Notes under the pieces: model-generated
The model's input: the letters and a program-made list of their open reading frames with translations, nothing else
Database searches by the model: none
What the model was told of the DNA's origin: nothing
Assembly: GCF_007896435.1 (NCBI RefSeq)
Contig: NZ_VCBL01000004.1
Location: forward strand, 62,001 to 126,000
Length of the DNA stretch: 64,000 bases
Direction: 5' to 3'
Source: Rummeliibacillus suwonensis
Lineage (GTDB): Bacteria; Bacillota; Bacilli; Bacillales_A; Planococcaceae
In this document: positions 25,096 through 34,080 of the stretch, in pieces
How positions within the stretch are numbered: position 1 is the first letter of the stretch
Layout: the number at the start of each line of letters is the position of its first letter
Translations under genes and position numbers: made by a program

Positions 25096-25809
25096 TTATA
25101 CATATACTAAGTTCTTTTCTGCTTCCTTAATCGCTATTTGTATGACCGCTTCAGGATCTTCAATCATTTCACCATGACCTACAGCGAGAAGAGAGGGATT
25201 GAAATTTAAGATTTTTTTAGCACTTTTTAAAGCTAGTTCTTTGTTCCAAGTAGCAAGGGTTGGAAAAGGGAACAACAAAACAAATTGCCCACTTACAGCT
25301 ACTTTCCCTTTGGTTTGCAACGCATCACCAACAATCATCGCCTTTGTATTTTTTACAAATAAAGAAATAGATCCTGGTGTATGACCAGGTGTTTCAACTA
25401 CTTCCAATGAACCGATCGTATCCCCCTCCTTCAGCAAACGGTCAGGTACGATTTGCAAATTTTTCGGAACCCCACCCTTTATTGGCATTTGCGGTTCATG
25501 CGCATCCAACGACCTATCCCCCTTTAGTAACCTGCTGTCACGAATGGAAATAGATACACATGCTGCAGGATACTGTTCTTTTAAATGTTCTAAAGAACCA
25601 ATATGGTCTTCATGAGCATGTGTCAAAACAATGTTGGTTAGCGGCTTATTTAATTGTTCGATGACCTTCACAATTCCTTTAAAGCTGGCAGGTATCCCAG
25701 CGTCAATGACTGTAAGTTCATTTTGTTCCTCTATAATATAACAGTTTACAGGAAATACTCGTGGCATAATTGTAATTTGATAAATGTTTTTAAAATGACT
25801 AATCTTCAT
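25096..25809 (-). CDS. MBL-fold metallo-hydrolase
   Basis: A 237-residue metallo-beta-lactamase-fold protein. The metal motif THAHEDH is near residue 63, with ETPGHTPGS near 138 and GDALQTKG following. The wording fits the broad glyoxalase II-like group. The start ATG at 25809 follows AAAAGGAGACA. It is cytoplasmic and lies between the membrane protein gene and the tetR gene with gaps of about 20 bp, so it is induced together with them. Substrate unknown; hydrolysis of an ester or lactone that also relieves TetR is a reasonable guess only. Confidence 0.88.
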   Translation of the reverse strand: MKISHFKNIYQITIMPRVFPVNCYIIEEQNELTVIDAGIPASFKGIVKVIEQLNKPLTNIVLTHAHEDHIGSLEHLKEQYPAACVSISIRDSRLLKGDRSLDAHEPQMPIKGGVPKNLQIVPDRLLKEGDTIGSLEVVETPGHTPGSISLFVKNTKAMIVGDALQTKGKVAVSGQFVLLFPFPTLATWNKELALKSAKKILNFNPSLLAVGHGEMIEDPEAVIQIAIKEAEKNLVYV

Positions 25810-25833
25810 AAATTTGTCTCCTTTTATTCGTTT

Positions 25834-26391
25834 TTAAACGCTAAAAACAAATGATAAAGTTAAGAAAGCAGCAACTAGACTTATATTTAAAAGACCTTTC
25901 CTACTCCATTTTCTTTCAGAATTTTTGTAAACATAACGAATATAAATAATGGCCCCTACCAAAACGATCAATCCTTCTAACAGCATGCTAATGAATGGAT
26001 ACTGCCATAATCCAAATCCTAGATATTGAAAATTCCCTATGTTTCCCGGCAATATCGGTAAATCTGGTACATGAACGATTAAATCAAGAATCCAATGACT
26101 AAAAGTAACGGAGCCAATCACAATCCCACTATTTTTTCCCCACCGTCGGCTAGCTAAATATCCAGCTACAACTGATAGCAGTATAGCGCTTAGAAGAGAG
26201 TGAGAGTATTCTGCACGAATGACTGTCCCCTTTCCACCTTCGATCGTTGCCCCAACCCCTTCTATTCCCATCAAAAACAATAATAAAAATACGATATCTA
26301 ATAATTGTGAACTGACTATGAGCGACCATAAGGGCAAACGATTTGCCTTTCCTTTAGCAGCCGCCGCTATCCCAAAATGTCCTGCAAACAT
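25834..26391 (-). CDS. Integral membrane protein, YdjM/DUF457-like
   Basis: A 185-residue protein with about five transmembrane helices. The pattern GHFGIAAAAK, YSHSLLSA and SHWILDLIVHVPDLP resembles the membrane-bound metal-dependent hydrolase family (DUF457/YdjM), whose conserved His and Asp residues face the membrane. It is the first gene of the TetR-controlled operon and starts after AAGGAGGGACA. Function is unknown. Confidence 0.75.
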   Translation of the reverse strand: MFAGHFGIAAAAKGKANRLPLWSLIVSSQLLDIVFLLLFLMGIEGVGATIEGGKGTVIRAEYSHSLLSAILLSVVAGYLASRRWGKNSGIVIGSVTFSHWILDLIVHVPDLPILPGNIGNFQYLGFGLWQYPFISMLLEGLIVLVGAIIYIRYVYKNSERKWSRKGLLNISLVAAFLTLSFVFSV

Positions 26392-26413
26392 TAAATGTCC
26401 CTCCTTTCCCCTG

Positions 26414-26455
26414 AAACTAATATCGTTAGTTTCATTATAACTAATGCCATTAGTT
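26414..26455. promoter_or_regulatory. Tandem TetR-type operators
   Basis: AAACTAATATCGTTAGTTT (26414-26432) and AACTAATGCCATTAGTT (26439-26455) are near-perfect palindromes sharing the half-site AACTAA, with centres 24 bp apart. They lie 23-64 bp upstream of the first gene of the TetR operon. Confidence 0.75.
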
Positions 26456-26682
26456 TTTCAAGTAAAAAAATTGTAAATTTTAATTTGATGAATAACGACT
26501 TATGAATGTATAGATCCAATCCCGCATATTTTAATAATTCTTCGTTTATGTGTTAGCTGAACCAATTGGACTTTAGCAAGCGATTGATTCCTATCTCCCC
26601 CCTATCCCACGCTGCCTATTATTACGAAATTAAACAAGTAAAAATTCACCGAATAGGATTCTAAATTATCTAAAAATTCCTA

Positions 26683-26711
26683 TTGACAATCGCCTAGACA
26701 TTTTATATATT
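26683..26711 (+). promoter_or_regulatory. metY: SigA-type promoter of the second metY
   Basis: TTGACA (26683-26688), 17-bp spacer, TATATT (26706-26711). Transcription should begin near 26718, about 58 bp before the start codon. Confidence 0.75.
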
Positions 26712-26725
26712 TAATAAAACCAGAC

Positions 26726-26750
26726 AAAACCTATTAATTTAATAGGTTTT
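26726..26750. promoter_or_regulatory. Perfect 25-bp palindrome in the metY leader
   Basis: AAAACCTATTAA (26726-26737) and TTAATAGGTTTT (26739-26750) are perfect inverted arms around one base. It lies just after the predicted transcription start, the usual place for a repressor site; a half-site CCTATT also overlaps the -35 region. The regulator is unknown. Confidence 0.6.
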
Positions 26751-26775
26751 AAAACACAAACGAGGAGGAATTTTA

Positions 26776-28083
26776 ATGTCAACTGAAAAGGAATATCGTC
26801 TAGCAACAAAAGCCATTCATGCAGGTCAGCAATTGGACCCAACTACTTTATCTCGTGCTGTTCCCATCTATCAAACATCATCTTATGTTTTTAACGATAG
26901 TGACCATGCTGCTGGGTTATTTGACTTGAGTCAAGTCGGTTATACGTATTCACGGATTAATAATCCAACAATTGAAGCCTTTGAAAAAAGAATTGCCTCT
27001 TTAGAAGGCGGAGTTGGTGCGCTTGCCGTTTCTTCAGGTCAGTCTGCAAGTACAATTGCTATACTTAATATTGCTTCTTCTGGTGACGAAATTGTCTCTT
27101 CAAGTAGTTTATATGGAGGAACTTACAATTTATTCGAACATACTTTAGCTAAATTAGGCATAAAAGTACACTTCGTCGATTCTGAAGATCCAGAAAACTT
27201 CAGAAAAGCCATTACACCAAAAACGAAAGCGATTTTTGCCGAAACATTGGGAAATCCAAAAGGGGATATCCTAGATATTGAAGCAGTAGCAGCTATCGCA
27301 CACGAAAATGGCATACCATTGATTGTTGATAACACTGTACCTAGTCCTTATTTATTGCGTCCATTTGAATTCGGTGCAGATGTAGTTGTACATTCCGCTA
27401 CAAAATTTATTGGAGGGCATGGCACAACAATCGCGGGGGTTATCGTCGATAGCGGGAAATTCGATTGGGCAAAAAGCGGGAAGTTCCCAGATTTAACAAA
27501 GCCAGATCCAAGTTATCACGGTCTTGTCTATACTGAATTTGCTGGCGAAGCGGCATACATTACAAAGGCCCGCGTTCAATTATTAAGAGATATTGGTGCT
27601 GCCCTATCACCAATCAGCGCTTTCTTACTATTACAAGGATTAGAAACATTACACTTACGTCTAGAAAGACATAGCGAAAATGCTTTAGCCGTTGCTAAGT
27701 ATTTGGAAAAACACGAACTAGTAGACTGGGTAAGCTATCCAGGTTTAGAAAGCCATCCACATTATAATTTAGCTAAAAAATACTTACCAAATGGGCAAGG
27801 CGCTATTCTAACATTCGGAGTTAAGGGTGGAAAAGAGGCTGCGCGGAAATTAATCGATTCTGTAGAGTTATTTTCACATTTAGCGAATATTGGCGATTCA
27901 AAAACTTTGATCATTCATCCAGCAAGTACGACACATCAACAATTATCAGACGAAGAACAAAAAGCTTCTGGAGTAACTCCTGAGTTAATCCGTTTATCAG
28001 TTGGTACGGAAGCAATTGATGACATTTTAGATGAGCTGGATACAATATTAAAAGCAAGTCAAAAAACTTTAGCTGTTCAGTAA
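26776..28083 (+). CDS. metY: O-acetylhomoserine sulfhydrylase (second MetY)
   Basis: A 435-residue PLP enzyme closely similar to the product of 3780-5093: [51 protein letters not shown], and the PLP lysine in [15 protein letters not shown]. It should make homocysteine (or methionine with methanethiol) from O-acetylhomoserine. The ribosome binding site is GAGGAGG. It is monocistronic with its own strong promoter, a palindromic leader and a terminator, so it is regulated independently of the copy in the sulfur island. One may prefer another thiol; this cannot be seen here. Confidence 0.93.
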   Translation: MSTEKEYRLATKAIHAGQQLDPTTLSRAVPIYQTSSYVFNDSDHAAGLFDLSQVGYTYSRINNPTIEAFEKRIASLEGGVGALAVSSGQSASTIAILNIASSGDEIVSSSSLYGGTYNLFEHTLAKLGIKVHFVDSEDPENFRKAITPKTKAIFAETLGNPKGDILDIEAVAAIAHENGIPLIVDNTVPSPYLLRPFEFGADVVVHSATKFIGGHGTTIAGVIVDSGKFDWAKSGKFPDLTKPDPSYHGLVYTEFAGEAAYITKARVQLLRDIGAALSPISAFLLLQGLETLHLRLERHSENALAVAKYLEKHELVDWVSYPGLESHPHYNLAKKYLPNGQGAILTFGVKGGKEAARKLIDSVELFSHLANIGDSKTLIIHPASTTHQQLSDEEQKASGVTPELIRLSVGTEAIDDILDELDTILKASQKTLAVQ

Positions 28084-28155
28084 AAAGATTTGACAAAATA
28101 TGAACTCATATACCATCATTTTCCCCCACAAAAATGATGGACTTCCCTAAAAAGT

Positions 28156-28190
28156 AAAAAGCATGTTAGTCCCACCCTAACATGCTTTTT
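28156..28190 (+). terminator. Terminator of the second metY
   Basis: AAAAAGCATGTTAG (28156-28169) pairs with CTAACATGCTTTTT (28177-28190), ending in five T. A second hairpin, CCATCATTTT with AAAATGATGG, lies just before at about 28113-28140. Confidence 0.8.
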
Positions 28191-28446
28191 AAACTTTCAT
28201 AAGCAATGGCTTCATCCTCTACATAAAAAGGCTTTTACGAAAAAGCGAACTAGACCTTGCGAAAAAGGTATTCCTTCTGAGGCAACCCCAGCCTACTACA
28301 AATAAAATGAAATTTTCTCTACTTTGTTTCCAATAACTCATGATAAAAATCAAAACTTTGCACAATTATTCACTTCAAAATAGCTTCCAACTAAATACAG
28401 AATGTCAGCCCCTATAAAACTCTGCTACTGTGCCCTACTCCACCTA

Positions 28447-30366
28447 TCATTTCACAGTGAATCTCACGGCAATTGAATTTTTGAACATCTTTCCTTTTGA
28501 GGTTTTCAATCCTTTTCGATCCATCAAAATGACATATTTTCCTGCACTAAGGGCTTTCTTAGTTGATAGTCTAATGATTTTGCCACTTTTGCCTTTAGAT
28601 AATTGGAAGGTTGTTATATTCTTACCCGAATCATTGACATATACATAACCTGTTTTTAATGCGGATGGCTTGATGGCTGTTTTCAAAGTAATCGTTGTAT
28701 ATTTTTTCTTTTTCATATTTGAAAGATTGGTTGCTTTAACCTGCTTTGACTTTACCGTAGTCGAAATAGCAGTTAAGTTTAATTTATAACGATATTTTTT
28801 CACAGCTTTTTTTTGGGAAGTCGTTAAATCATTGTAAACTGTATACAATGGCAAAAATTCTGTTTTCAGATTTAGTTTCTTGCCTGAGTTGATCTTTTTT
28901 ACAATACGATTGATCTTCCCTTTATTTTTATTTACATATATTTTAGATGCTGAATCCTTGGGTGTTGTAAATTGAATGGTTTTTCCCGTGGATTCTTTGC
29001 CGAGGGAACTGATTGTTGTTACTTTTGCCTTATAGGTCGTCCCCTGTTTTAAACCCTTTATAACATAATTTGTATCTGTTGTGATGATGGACTTCTTACC
29101 TGTTACACTCAAACGATATTTTCGGACTGGAACAATCGCATTTTGAGCCATTTCGTAATGTAAAGTGGCTGAAGTTTTCTTAATAGCTAACGCTGACAAC
29201 TTGCTGACATTGCTTGGACTCTTTATCGCCGTATTGAGTAAGCCATAGCCATAGAAGGAATCTCTTCCTGTGTCTCCTAAATCGATTGCATAATTTCTAA
29301 GTGTGTTTCGTAGTTCACTTGGTGTATATGTAGGGTAACGTTGCTTGAACAAGGCGATCATTCCTACAACATGGGGTACAGCTAGGGATGTACCTGACAT
29401 GCTCGTATAGTCTTCTGTTGGGCTCAAGGTAAAAATATCTTCGCCCGGTGCTGCATATTCTATTTGGCTTCCTGTGTTTGATTTTTTAACGATTCTTTTA
29501 CTATGATCAATAGAAGATACAGCAATCACTTCTTTATATTTAGCTGGATAATCTACTGGATATGTATTGCCGTCATTGCCAGCTGCCGCTACCATCATAA
29601 TGCCCGCATCATAAGCTTTTTTGATAGCTTGGTAAAGAATTGCATCATCCTCTTCTGTACCAAATGACATATTAATAATATCTATATTATTTTCAATCGC
29701 CCATTCAACAGCCTTTAAAATTGTTTCCATTCGAGCACCGTCATTGTCAAAAACTTTTGCACTATACATGTCCACATCTGGTGCCACACCTATTAAATAA
29801 CCATCCGTTAAGCGGCTGCTTAGTTGTCCTGCAATAATCCCCGCTACGGCAGTCCCATGACCATCCATATCTAATGGTAAGCTCTCATCAGCAGGAGTTG
29901 TTTGATCATCCTCGACAAAAGAATATTTTTTAACGTTCGCTAATGCTGGAATATCTGCAACACCTGTGTCAAAGATTGCCACTTTTACTCCTTTTCCTGT
30001 ATTATTTTGCTGCCACGCATTTTGAACACCCATCATTCGCATGTCGACCAATGGTGTAATACTGCCTAAAGTCGTACTACTCGTTTCTAAAGTAGTTGGA
30101 TTTTTCTCGATCACTTGGATATCTTGAGATTGCTTTAAACGCAATAGATGATCCGCAGTGAAATTTCCTTGTACAATCTTTAACAAATCAAAACTATTTT
30201 CAATAGAAGATGCTAGTTTCATGATTTGTTCTTTTCCTGATGCATTGCTATATACGACCATCACATCTTTGTATTCCGGTTCTGAAGCAGAAGCATTATA
30301 AGGTTGAAAAACTAGAAAACTAAAAGCTGCAATAAGTGTTAGCCACCATTTTCTATTCTTTAGCAT
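28447..30366 (-). CDS. Secreted subtilisin-like serine protease (S8) with C-terminal accessory domains
   Basis: A 639-residue preproprotein. A Sec signal peptide ends near ASA (residue 27); an I9-like propeptide follows to about residue 95. The S8 domain has D133 in IFDTGV, H170 in DGHGTAVAG, N264 in AAGNDG and S327 in GTSLAVPH, so it should be active. From about residue 385 an FN3-like domain (KYRLSVTGKKSI, GLKQGTTYKAKVTTIS) is followed by a lysine-rich linker and a terminal Ig-like domain ending in NSIAVRFTVK, possibly wall-binding. It is monocistronic and exported; substrate is general protein. Confidence 0.92.
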   Translation of the reverse strand: MLKNRKWWLTLIAAFSFLVFQPYNASASEPEYKDVMVVYSNASGKEQIMKLASSIENSFDLLKIVQGNFTADHLLRLKQSQDIQVIEKNPTTLETSSTTLGSITPLVDMRMMGVQNAWQQNNTGKGVKVAIFDTGVADIPALANVKKYSFVEDDQTTPADESLPLDMDGHGTAVAGIIAGQLSSRLTDGYLIGVAPDVDMYSAKVFDNDGARMETILKAVEWAIENNIDIINMSFGTEEDDAILYQAIKKAYDAGIMMVAAAGNDGNTYPVDYPAKYKEVIAVSSIDHSKRIVKKSNTGSQIEYAAPGEDIFTLSPTEDYTSMSGTSLAVPHVVGMIALFKQRYPTYTPSELRNTLRNYAIDLGDTGRDSFYGYGLLNTAIKSPSNVSKLSALAIKKTSATLHYEMAQNAIVPVRKYRLSVTGKKSIITTDTNYVIKGLKQGTTYKAKVTTISSLGKESTGKTIQFTTPKDSASKIYVNKNKGKINRIVKKINSGKKLNLKTEFLPLYTVYNDLTTSQKKAVKKYRYKLNLTAISTTVKSKQVKATNLSNMKKKKYTTITLKTAIKPSALKTGYVYVNDSGKNITTFQLSKGKSGKIIRLSTKKALSAGKYVILMDRKGLKTSKGKMFKNSIAVRFTVK

Positions 30367-30638
30367 AACTTCACCTGATTTTATTTAATTATTGTTATAT
30401 CAGGTGTGCCAATTATTCAATTTTGCCTATAAAATAGCGTGAAAAATAGGAAATTTTTTTATGATTACGTCCTAATTTTTCTAATCAACACACCCAGTTA
30501 TATATATTTCCATTATCTTTTAGGCCTTTTTCAGACGTTTTTATAGTAACATGTAGTAGAGATATAATTCTTACAAGCCTATTAAGTTTCTGTAACAATT
30601 ATATATAACCATAACGCCTATCCTTTTTCTTTCATAAA

Positions 30639-31052
30639 TGAATCAATTTCATAATGCAAAATCTAAATAAAAATATCACGCGTGTTGATTTGACAAAATT
30701 AGGGGTGTCTGTTTAGCATAGTTTTTGAAAAACTCTGTATTTTTAAGACTATTTATATAGATCTTCGCTGCGGCTTGCTCGACTCCCGCGGGAAAAGCGA
30801 ATAGATGAGACTCCGCAGCGTAGCGAGGAGGCTCAGCATTCGCCCGCAGGAAAGCGAGCAAGCCGAAGCGGAAATCAACAAATCCCTCTATTTTCATGGA
30901 TTAAATTGGATAATCAACCCGCCTGTAAAAATATTAATATTTTCTATTAATATGAACATCCAGATTTTTTGTTCTGCTCCACAACTATTAAAAACAGTTA
31001 CCACTAAATGTTCGTATTTTTCGAGAGAAAAAAGATTTATGAAATTGATTCA
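30639..31052 (+). mobile_element. Family-1 element, core deleted, interrupted by a family-2 element
   Basis: Termini TGAATCAATT at 30639 and AATTGATTCA ending at 31052 are those of family 1. Inside, a family-2 element (30677-30925) is inserted. The GC-rich core of family 1 is gone: GTTCTGCTCC runs straight into ACAACTATT, as if the core had been removed between its GGAGCGGAA direct repeats. Confidence 0.85.
30668..30934 (+). mobile_element. Family-2 MITE-like element nested in family 1, with 9-bp target duplication
   Basis: The element spans 30677-30925 (249 bp) with ends CACGCGTGTTGATT and AATCAACCCGCCTG. TAAAAATAT occurs at 30668-30676 and again at 30926-30934, a perfect 9-bp target duplication. 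It lacks modules A and B and so defines their insertion points in the longer copies. Confidence 0.93.
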
Positions 31053-31215
31053 AATAAGAAAAAATGAATAACAATATAGGAAGTTATACAGTTCATGTGC
31101 AATGTGATCTCTACTGTTCTATAATGTGATATATTGAGCTTTTGTCGAAGGACTTAACTACTGATTAAAAACAAATAGAAACCTATACGGTTGAATAGGG
31201 AAAGAAAGGATTTCT

Positions 31216-31698
31216 ATGTTTAGAAATAAAAAAATTAAAATTCGTGTTTCTGGATGGTCAGCTTTGCTAATTATCACTGCAATGATTGGTATTTTCCTTA
31301 CTTTAATACTTACAGTACCTTTCTTCGGATTTTATGGTCTGTATAATATAATGGCTAAGTTTGACTTGACGCATATTGAGATTTTTGAAAAAGGATACCA
31401 AAACTTTTTCTACTTTAGTTGGTTTATATTATTAATTTTTTCTATGATTGTCTTGCTAGATTTCATTTGTCTTTTTATCATCGCAGGCTTTAATTTGAAG
31501 TTAACAAGAGGAATCGATATAATGAGCTCCCTTATTCAATATGTAGCGAGCATCGTGATTTTCAAAAAATTCATTGTGTCAGGGTTTAATCGTATCGATG
31601 TTACATGGACTGGCTCGGCTATCCTTTTTTTATTGCTTTATATTATTGTGGCGGTTTTCAGTTATGACAAACCAAAAGGGGCAAAAAAAGAGATATGA
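31216..31698 (+). CDS. Hypothetical membrane protein
   Basis: A 160-residue protein with four predicted transmembrane helices (about residues 14-38, 66-92, 100-120 and 130-150) and short lysine-rich ends (MFRNKKIKIR, KPKGAKKEI). I do not recognise the family. The ATG at 31216 has GAAAGGA upstream. It is monocistronic, between a nested repeat and a hairpin-rich region. Nothing in the sequence points to a function. Confidence 0.7.
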   Translation: MFRNKKIKIRVSGWSALLIITAMIGIFLTLILTVPFFGFYGLYNIMAKFDLTHIEIFEKGYQNFFYFSWFILLIFSMIVLLDFICLFIIAGFNLKLTRGIDIMSSLIQYVASIVIFKKFIVSGFNRIDVTWTGSAILFLLLYIIVAVFSYDKPKGAKKEI

Positions 31699-31699
31699 T

Positions 31700-31850
31700 T
31701 TGCGCGGAGACCACTGAAAAACTATAGAATCGCTATTTTTATTAATAAAAATCGATCTTTTCTTTCGTTTTATAAACTAAAAAACTGATTTTTATCATGT
31801 TTTTGGGAGATGAATCAACTTTTTCAGTGACTTGTCTGCGAGACATATTT
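31700..31850. repeat. Long inverted repeat downstream of the membrane protein gene
   Basis: CACTGAAAAA (31712-31721) pairs with TTTTTCAGTG (31820-31829), with AT-rich sequence between and partly matching GCGGAGA and TCTGCGAG flanks. It could be a repeat or a distal transcription end; no gene lies in it. Confidence 0.45.
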
Positions 31851-31897
31851 ATTTTGTGTAAATTTTAGACATAATTTTGTCAATATTATTACAAAAC

Positions 31898-31926
31898 TTG
31901 AACACATTTTAATAGTGTGTTAGAAT
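31898..31926 (+). promoter_or_regulatory. SigA-type promoter of a candidate small RNA
   Basis: TTGAAC (31898-31903), exactly 17 bp, TAGAAT (31921-31926). No coding sequence follows before the terminator at 32024. Confidence 0.65.
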
Positions 31927-31932
31927 CCTAAA

Positions 31933-32024
31933 GGTTCGAGTTTTTTATTTTAATAAAATTCGAACTTCGTGTGAGTATAAACCTAATTTTGAGTCTTTAG
32001 TGAATCGCTGAAGACTCTTTTTTT
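31933..32024 (+). ncRNA. Candidate small RNA, about 92 nt
   Basis: Between a good promoter and a strong terminator lie two hairpins. The first pairs GTTCGAGTTTT (31934-31944) with AAAATTCGAAC (31955-31965), with one G-U pair. The second is the terminator: GAGTCTT (31991-31997) with AAGACTC (32011-32017) and seven T. No ribosome binding site or plausible peptide is present. I do not recognise it as a known RNA family. Confidence 0.5.
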
Positions 32025-32031
32025 ATGTAAT

Positions 32032-32421
32032 CGAATCAATTTCATAGTACAAAATTCAGATAAAAATACGAATATTTCAAATTAACATGAACATTAATAT
32101 TTAGAAATTTTTGTTCCGCTCCAGACGGCGCTTTCCACGGGCTTAGCTTCAATCTCCTCGGGTCGACACGATGTTGACCCCGAAGCCGTTGCCACAGGAT
32201 GTGGCGAACTTAGGCTTTGTCCCTTAAATTGTTCCTGCGGGGCTTTCAGCTCAAGCTTTTCCCGTAGGACTTTGAATAAACTTCCTGAACTAACACCGCA
32301 CGAAGAAAATGCATGCATTTTCGAGGAGTCACCGTCTTCCGCTCCACAACTATCAAAGTTCTTTATTATTAAATGTTCATATATATTTTTTAAGAAGAAA
32401 ATGATTTATGAAATTGATTCA
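32032..32421 (-). mobile_element. Family-1 MITE-like element enlarged by modules A and B
   Basis: Termini CGAATCAATT and AATTGATTCA bound 390 bp, against 266 bp for the plain copies at 3099 and 10896. The extra length is module A (about 32160-32232) and module B (about 32268-32328), both at the points corresponding to those in family 2. Confidence 0.85.
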
Positions 32422-32489
32422 ATTATAAAGGTTCTTTCACAATCATATGATGATTTAAAAAACATACTTATTCGAAATATACAATATAA

Positions 32490-32545
32490 GTAAAACTTCA
32501 CCCAGTGAGGATTTTCTTCATCCCCCACAGGGTGTTAGGGTGTTC
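32490..32545. repeat. Solo family-3 left hairpin
   Basis: ACTTCACCCAGTGAGG pairs imperfectly with CCCCACAGGGTG around the family loop TTTTCTTCAT. It lies about 50 bp after the YvbH-like gene on the minus strand and may terminate it. Confidence 0.5.
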
Positions 32546-32593
32546 GTTGAACTAAGCGAATTTTTTCTGCAAAAAGACTTTTTGGAATAGTTT

Positions 32594-33208
32594 TTACCCA
32601 TTAATATATAATTCGAATATATCCCCATAGTCCTTTTTCATATATTGCTCTTTATTTTTTAATACCCAATCGTTTGCAAACTTCGTAATTTGCTCGAATG
32701 ATTGGGCAGGTGTTACTTCTTTTGCTTCTATCTTTCCAATAGATTGAGCTGCATAACTTAAACTATTTTGTGCGATTTCAAAATTTTTCTTGTTATGAAT
32801 CATATCTACTGAAATCGCATGCAATACTTTATAAAGATCTTTGATTTCAGTATCAAATTTTTTATGAATATCAATGGACATAGGTATGTTATCAATCGAA
32901 AATTTTATTTCGATATCGAGGTCGATTGTGCCTGCTGTTTCCAGCACTACATCAGAGATCGTACTATGCTCATAATCATAACGTTTTAATAGACGTTTTT
33001 TGCTAATGGCCGAATTCCCATCCACATGGATTAACGCTTGGTTTGTAAAACAATATTCATCTGATTTTGTTTTAATTAAGAAATAGACAACTTCCCCTGA
33101 TTCATGCATCACAAAATCATCTGATTCTGTTTTATCGAAATCTTCTTTCGGTACAACAATGCCAATATCAGATAAGCCTAATGCATCGGATGCTAATTTT
33201 TTTAACAT
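32594..33208 (-). CDS. PH domain protein, YvbH-like
   Basis: A 204-residue cytoplasmic protein resembling B. subtilis YvbH. The N-terminal two thirds fit a bacterial pleckstrin homology domain (LGLSDIGIVVP, GEVVYFLIKTKSDEYCFTNQALIHVDG, SAISKKRLLKRYDY). The C-terminal part (QSFEQITKFANDWVLKNKEQYMKKDYGDIFELYING) fits the YvbH-type extension. Function is unknown. Monocistronic on the minus strand. Confidence 0.82.
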   Translation of the reverse strand: MLKKLASDALGLSDIGIVVPKEDFDKTESDDFVMHESGEVVYFLIKTKSDEYCFTNQALIHVDGNSAISKKRLLKRYDYEHSTISDVVLETAGTIDLDIEIKFSIDNIPMSIDIHKKFDTEIKDLYKVLHAISVDMIHNKKNFEIAQNSLSYAAQSIGKIEAKEVTPAQSFEQITKFANDWVLKNKEQYMKKDYGDIFELYING

Positions 33209-33949
33209 ACTATCGTTTTCCTCCCTTTTTGTCGCTTTATTATATTTACGGAGTCCACCAAAAAAAGTTTCAACCTTCTATCCTTTTTTCAATTTCTTTA
33301 CACCTATTCACCATTAAAAATTTCCTCGTACCCACATTGATGATAAAGTAAAACCTTATATAGTAGGGATTTTATTCATTTCCTATTGTGTATAAGTCAA
33401 ACTGAGCGAGCTTTTATTAGGAAGTTGATTCCTCTTTATCCCTATGTTTTTTCTTCAAGTCTTGAAATGGGTGATTTACTGTTTGTCAATATGGGATAAG
33501 TTTGTGGATAAATCGTGATTCATTCATTGTTACGCACCGGTTATGAACAGTTTGTGCATAAGTTTTCGGATAATCGTGATAAAAAATTTTTTATTTTATA
33601 TTATCCACAAAAGGATGCACTAGTTATACACAATTAGCGAATACACCCTATTTTATGAGAAAATTGGATAATCGGCCTGCCTGTTTTTTATTTTAAATTT
33701 TGTATTCATCATATGGAATATTTATTCATTTAAATATAAAGGCATGATATACAACAATAATTAAAATATATTATTTTTTAATATTGTTATATAACAATTA
33801 TCCATATAATATTCACATGAAATTTCCACTCTATCTTATAAAGTTTAAAAATTTCTATAAATATCTTAATTTATCTCTTTAGTTTACATGTCCATGTCTT
33901 TTTAAAAAAAGAAATTTAAAAGACTTTCAAATATTTTTATATGATTTTC
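33209..33949. other. AT-rich intergenic region with repeat relics
   Basis: No gene. GATAAAGTAAAACC at about 33341 through ATGGGATAAG at about 33500 is a decayed family-3 copy. GAGAAAATTGGATAATC at about 33656, followed by GGCCTGCCTG, matches the right end of family 2. The rest is very AT-rich and upstream of glnQ. Confidence 0.45.
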
Positions 33950-33968
33950 TTGCATATCAAATATGCAA
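33950..33968. promoter_or_regulatory. Palindrome upstream of glnQHMP
   Basis: TTGCATAT (33950-33957) and ATATGCAA (33961-33968) are perfect arms with a 3-bp spacer, about 113 bp upstream of the glnQ start and just before a TTGACA at about 33997. It does not fit the TnrA consensus; the regulator is unknown. Confidence 0.45.
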
Positions 33969-34080
33969 TAAGATATGATAATAGAAAACATAAATTGACA
34001 AAGGTGGATTGCATTTTGAAATATATTTATAAATTACCTTTAAATATCGAAATATTCCGTCTTTACTTAGGGGGCTTTGC

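Noticed and set aside
33500-33640. Possible replication origin or DnaA box cluster because of TTATCCACA
   Set aside because: TTATCCACA and similar words occur (about 33600), but there is no dnaA/dnaN neighbour and no regular cluster; a chance occurrence in AT-rich DNA is more likely.
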